A stretch of DNA of 8,420 nt, taken from assembly GCA_023387085.1 (NCBI GenBank), contig JAEWIL010000232.1, forward strand, positions 1-8,420, read 5' to 3'. Below, piece after piece: positions 5,375 to 8,420 of this stretch. Within the stretch, counting starts at the first letter, position 1. Each line of letters opens with the position of its first letter. Source of the DNA: Pseudomonadota bacterium. GTDB lineage: Bacteria > Pseudomonadota > Alphaproteobacteria > Sphingomonadales > Sphingomonadaceae. Under the pieces are notes generated by a model. It saw only the letters and a program-made list of their open reading frames with translations, did not search any database and was not told the DNA's origin. Both the position numbers and the translations under genes were made by a program.

Positions 5375-7872
5375 AGGCTGCGAAGCGCCTGCGCCGGCTT
5401 GGCCGACAGCAGCGGCCAGCTTCCCGCGATCCCGATCAGGAAGGACAGTCCCGCGCCGCCGACCAGCGTCAGGCCGACGATGACCGGATCGGGCGCGAAG
5501 CGGAAATCGAAGAGCTGCGTCACGACATACCACGCGCCGGCAAGACCAAGGCCCAGTGCCAGCAACGCAAGAATGCCCGCGAGCACAGCATATTCCATCG
5601 CCTGCGCTCCCAATATCTGGCCGCGCGTCGCGCCGAGCAGCTTCAGGATCACGCTGTCATAGACCCGCCGCTCGCGGCTCGCCGCGATCGCGCCGATCAG
5701 GACGGCGATGCCCGCGAGGATCGCGATGCTCGCCGCCGCCGCGATCGCCTGGCTCATCTGGGTAAGCAGCGTCGTCACCTGCGACACGACATCGCGCACC
5801 TCGATCAGCGAGGCCGACGGAAAGGCGCGCGGGATGCTGCGCGCCAATGCGGCCTCGGCCTTGGGCGGCACCGCGACCGTCGCGACCATATTGTGCGGCG
5901 CGGCGTCGAAGGTGCCCGGCGAGAAGACGAGCACATAGTTGAGCCCGAAATTGTCCCATTCGACGGTGCGGAACGAAGCGACCTTGGCCTGCACCTCGAC
6001 CCCCAGGACATTGACCGATAGCGTGTCGCCGAGCTTCAGGCCCAGCGAGGCCGCGACGTCCTGCTCGACGCTGACCAGCGGTGGGCCCTTATAATCGGCC
6101 GGCCACCATTTGCCGCCGACCAGCGTGCTGCCATTCGGTAGCGTCGGACTATAGGTCAGACCGCGATCGCCGCGCAGCACCCAGGCATTCTCGGGAATCT
6201 CGGCAAGGTCTTCGACGCGCTTGCCCGCAAATTCGGTGACGCTGCCGCGTAGCGCGGGGATCATGTTGACCTCGGCGTCGGGCGCCGCACCGGTCACCAT
6301 CGACCGGAATTTCGTGGCGTCGCCGCGCGGAATGTCGAGGACGAAAAAGCTCGGCGCGCGCTGCGGGACGGTGCGCGCGATCTCGGCGGTGATGCTCGTC
6401 TGAATCGCGGCGAGGGTGACGAACAGCGTCAGGCCGAGGCCGAGCGCGACGACCAGCGCGCCCGTCGCGGCGCCGGGCCGGTGCAGGTTCGCCAGCGCGA
6501 GACGAAGCAACGGGCGCTTCGGACGCGGCAGCCGGCTCGCCACGGTCCGCACCAGCCAGCCAAGCCCGACGAGGATCAGCAGCAAAGCGATAGCAGCGCC
6601 GATGAAACTCAGCGCGAAGAGCGGCTCGCGCGCCGTCCCGACGGCGAGCGCGACGATCGCGGCGAGCGCCGCGCCGACGGCGATCATGGTCTGCCGGTCG
6701 ATCCGCGCCCCGCCATCGACCGTCGCGCGATACAGTCCCGCGGCCGGGACATGCCGCGTCGCGGCGAGCGGGGGCAGAGCGAAAGCGATCGCGATCAGCA
6801 GGCCATAGGCCGCGCTGACGATCAGTGGCAGCGGATAGAGCGCGAAACCGGGCTTCACCGGCAGCACGTCGCCAGCGATCCAGCCGATCAGGCTGGGCGC
6901 GAGCGCCCCGATCACCAGCCCGGCGCCGATCGCCACCGCCGCAACCGCCAATATCTGCAGGCCATAGATCCGCAGCACCGCGCCGCTGTCGGCGCCGAGT
7001 ACCTTCAACGTCGCGAGCCCCGGCCGCTTGCCCGCGAGATAGCTCGCGACGCCGTTGCCGACACCGATCCCCGCGATCACCAGCGCGGCGAGGCCGACGA
7101 GCGACAGAAACTGACCCATCCGCTCGATGAAGCGCCGCGTTCCGGGCGCGCCATTGCTGCGGTCGGTGACCTTCCAGCCCGCGTCGGGAAATTCGGCGGT
7201 CAACCGCTTGCCGGCCGCTTCGGGATCGGCGTCGGCCGGCAGGCGGACGCGATATTTGCTCTCGTAAAGGCTCCCGGGCTGGACCAGCCGCGTCGCGGGC
7301 AGATCGCCCAGCCCGATGATCGCGACGGGGCCGAGCGCGAAGCCTTCGCCCAGCCGGTCGGGTTCCTCGGCAATGATGCCGTCGATCCGGAACGTCTTTT
7401 CGCCAAACTTGACATCGCCGCCGACCTTCAGGTCCAGCCGCGAGGCGAGATCCTTGCCGATCCAGATCGCGCCGGCGGCCGGTGGGCCCTTGCGCGCGCC
7501 GCTCTCAAGCCGCATCGCGCCATAGAGCGGATAGGCGCCATCGACGGCTTTCAGTTCGGAAAGCAGGGCGTCGCCGCCGGGCGCGTTCGCCATCGCGCGC
7601 AGCCGGACGGTTGCGGAGGTCCGGCCGATGCGGCGGAACCCGGTCATTTCCTCGGCGCTCGCTTCGCGCTGCGGCAGGCTAAATTCGACGTCGCCGCCAA
7701 GGATCGTCTGTCCGCGCCGTTCGAGCTCCGACGTGATGCCGCCCGTCAGGCTGCCGATCGCCGCGAGCGTCGCGACGCCAAGGAACAGGCAGACCGCAAG
7801 CAACCGCAGCCCGCGAATGCGCGTCGCAAGGTCGCGCCGCGCGATCCGCCAGAGCGTGGCGAGCGAAAGCAC
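5371..7872 (-). CDS. ABC transporter permease, YbbP-like FtsX family
   Basis: This 833-residue membrane subunit of an ABC system belongs to the FtsX/MacB-type permease superfamily. About ten membrane segments are visible: one N-terminal (23-43), three around 254-278, 300-329 and 344-369, three more at about 392-415, 418-440 and 469-492, and three C-terminal at 706-730, 756-786 and 794-824. Large periplasmic regions lie at about 45-250 and 495-700. This layout and length match YbbP, paired with the ATPase YbbA, rather than four-helix LolC/E or MacB. Such systems are thought to work on the envelope, but the YbbP substrate is not firmly known. The start is the GTG at 7870-7872, two bases after the ATPase TAA; it gives VLSLATLWRIARRDL, the usual cytoplasmic lead into helix 1. 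An in-frame ATG at 7929 would overlap the ATPase by 55 bases and add a 19-residue arginine-rich tail, so I reject it. Confidence 0.88.
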   Translation of the reverse strand: MLSLATLWRIARRDLATRIRGLRLLAVCLFLGVATLAAIGSLTGGITSELERRGQTILGGDVEFSLPQREASAEEMTGFRRIGRTSATVRLRAMANAPGGDALLSELKAVDGAYPLYGAMRLESGARKGPPAAGAIWIGKDLASRLDLKVGGDVKFGEKTFRIDGIIAEEPDRLGEGFALGPVAIIGLGDLPATRLVQPGSLYESKYRVRLPADADPEAAGKRLTAEFPDAGWKVTDRSNGAPGTRRFIERMGQFLSLVGLAALVIAGIGVGNGVASYLAGKRPGLATLKVLGADSGAVLRIYGLQILAVAAVAIGAGLVIGALAPSLIGWIAGDVLPVKPGFALYPLPLIVSAAYGLLIAIAFALPPLAATRHVPAAGLYRATVDGGARIDRQTMIAVGAALAAIVALAVGTAREPLFALSFIGAAIALLLILVGLGWLVRTVASRLPRPKRPLLRLALANLHRPGAATGALVVALGLGLTLFVTLAAIQTSITAEIARTVPQRAPSFFVLDIPRGDATKFRSMVTGAAPDAEVNMIPALRGSVTEFAGKRVEDLAEIPENAWVLRGDRGLTYSPTLPNGSTLVGGKWWPADYKGPPLVSVEQDVAASLGLKLGDTLSVNVLGVEVQAKVASFRTVEWDNFGLNYVLVFSPGTFDAAPHNMVATVAVPPKAEAALARSIPRAFPSASLIEVRDVVSQVTTLLTQMSQAIAAAASIAILAGIAVLIGAIAASRERRVYDSVILKLLGATRGQILGAQAMEYAVLAGILALLALGLGLAGAWYVVTQLFDFRFAPDPVIVGLTLVGGAGLSFLIGIAGSWPLLSAKPAQALRSL

Positions 7873-7874
7873 GC

Positions 7875-8420
7875 TTATGCGGCCCGCTCTTCGATCCGCC
7901 CGTCGTGCATCACGACGACGCGATCGCAATGTTCGGCGAGTTCGGGGTCGTGGGTGATGATGAGCAGGGTCGCGCCGAGCGCGGCGCGGCGTGCGAAGAT
8001 GAGGTCGATGATCGATTGCCCCGTCGCGGTGTCGAGATTGCCTGTCGGCTCGTCGGCGAAGATGATCGCGGGACTGCTCGCCATCGCGCGCGCGATCGCG
8101 ACGCGCTGTTGCTCGCCGCCCGACAATTGCGCCGGATAATGGGTCAGCCGGTGGCCGAGGCCGACCGCTTCCAGTTCGGCGCGCGCCTTGCCGAACGGGT
8201 CGTCGATCCCCGCGAGTTCGAGCGGCACTGCGACATTTTCCAGCGCCGTCATCGTCGGGAGCAGGTGGAACGCCTGCAACACGATGCCGATGCGCCCGCG
8301 CCGGGCCCGCGCAAGATCGTCCTCGTCCATCGCTCCGAAATCGAGCCCGGCGACCCTGATCGTCCCGCCGCCGGCGCGTTCGAGCCCGGCAAGCACCGCC
8401 ATCAGCGAACTCTTGCCCGA
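7875..8420 (-). CDS. ABC transporter ATP-binding protein, YbbA/LolD-like (5' end beyond window)
   Basis: This is the ATPase subunit that powers the adjacent permease. The 181 visible residues begin inside Walker A (SGKSSL at the right edge), so roughly the first 40 residues are outside the window. The remaining motifs are complete: Q-loop in IGIVLQAFHLLPTMTALENV, signature LSGGEQQRVAIARAM, Walker B IIFADEPTGNLD, and the H-loop histidine in LLIITHDPELAEHCD. The phrases FADEPTGNLD and HLLPTMTALENV are typical of the LolD/MacB/YbbA branch, whose partners are FtsX-fold permeases. A first ATG inside the window lies just after Walker A (8400-8402) and is not the true start. The stop lies two bases before the permease GTG, so the genes form one operon. 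In E. coli the ybbAP pair is divergent from tesA; whether tesA flanks this gene cannot be seen. Confidence 0.93.
   Translation of the reverse strand, partial: SGKSSLMAVLAGLERAGGGTIRVAGLDFGAMDEDDLARARRGRIGIVLQAFHLLPTMTALENVAVPLELAGIDDPFGKARAELEAVGLGHRLTHYPAQLSGGEQQRVAIARAMASSPAIIFADEPTGNLDTATGQSIIDLIFARRAALGATLLIITHDPELAEHCDRVVVMHDGRIEERAA

Noticed and set aside
4625..5533. 302-codon minus-strand frame opposite the TSUP gene
   Set aside because: The translation is dominated by Arg, Asp and His with no hydrophobic or domain pattern; it mirrors the TSUP gene codons.
6481..8139. 552-codon plus-strand frame opposite the ABC permease and ATPase
   Set aside because: It has a low-complexity, Arg/Gln/Asp-rich translation with no domain, and is antisense to two clear genes. 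It is a codon-bias shadow.

Overview
The window is high-GC DNA, packed with codons ending in G or C. Its gene set (an alphaproteobacterial-style ThrS, a DUF6356 protein, a MerC-domain protein and a TSUP permease) suggests a sphingomonad (Sphingomonas, Sphingopyxis or a relative). That placement is inferred from protein character, not from a marker gene. No tRNA, rRNA, CRISPR array, insertion sequence or other mobile element was found. Most of the window looks like ordinary chromosomal core sequence.

Layout: (1) Bases 1-23 match the end of a synthetic Nextera/Tn5 sequencing adapter at 21 of 23 positions, so the window very probably starts at a contig end carrying untrimmed adapter. (2) From 1931 down to the left edge, a tight minus-strand run encodes a DUF6356 membrane protein, an ABHD10-like alpha/beta hydrolase (GTG start), a hotdog acyl-CoA thioesterase, and a glyoxalase I whose last few codons are lost to the adapter. 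(3) A minus-strand MerC-domain membrane protein (2021-2440) is divergent from thrS. (4) The 169-bp space between them (2441-2609) holds a perfect 8-3-8 inverted repeat resembling a Fur/Zur-family operator and a perfect 8-bp stem-loop in the likely thrS leader. (5) thrS (2610-4616) is followed, with a 4-base GTGA overlap, by a TSUP/TauE-SafE permease gene (4613-5374). (6) Converging on that gene, with the two stop codons interlocked at 5371-5374, is a two-gene ABC system: a YbbP-like ten-helix FtsX-family permease (5371-7872) and its YbbA/LolD-like ATPase (7875-8420), cut by the right edge inside Walker A.

Functionally, the left operon looks like small-molecule and thioester housekeeping: glyoxalase I makes a glutathione thioester, and two co-transcribed hydrolases could act on thioesters. 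The middle holds an essential translation gene sharing its upstream region with a probably metal-regulated membrane protein. The right end is an ABC transporter of the envelope/lipid-associated type. The unusual points are the adapter remnant, the metal-box-like dyad upstream of the MerC gene, the thrS leader hairpin, and the two compact gene junctions. I found no convincing undescribed biological system.
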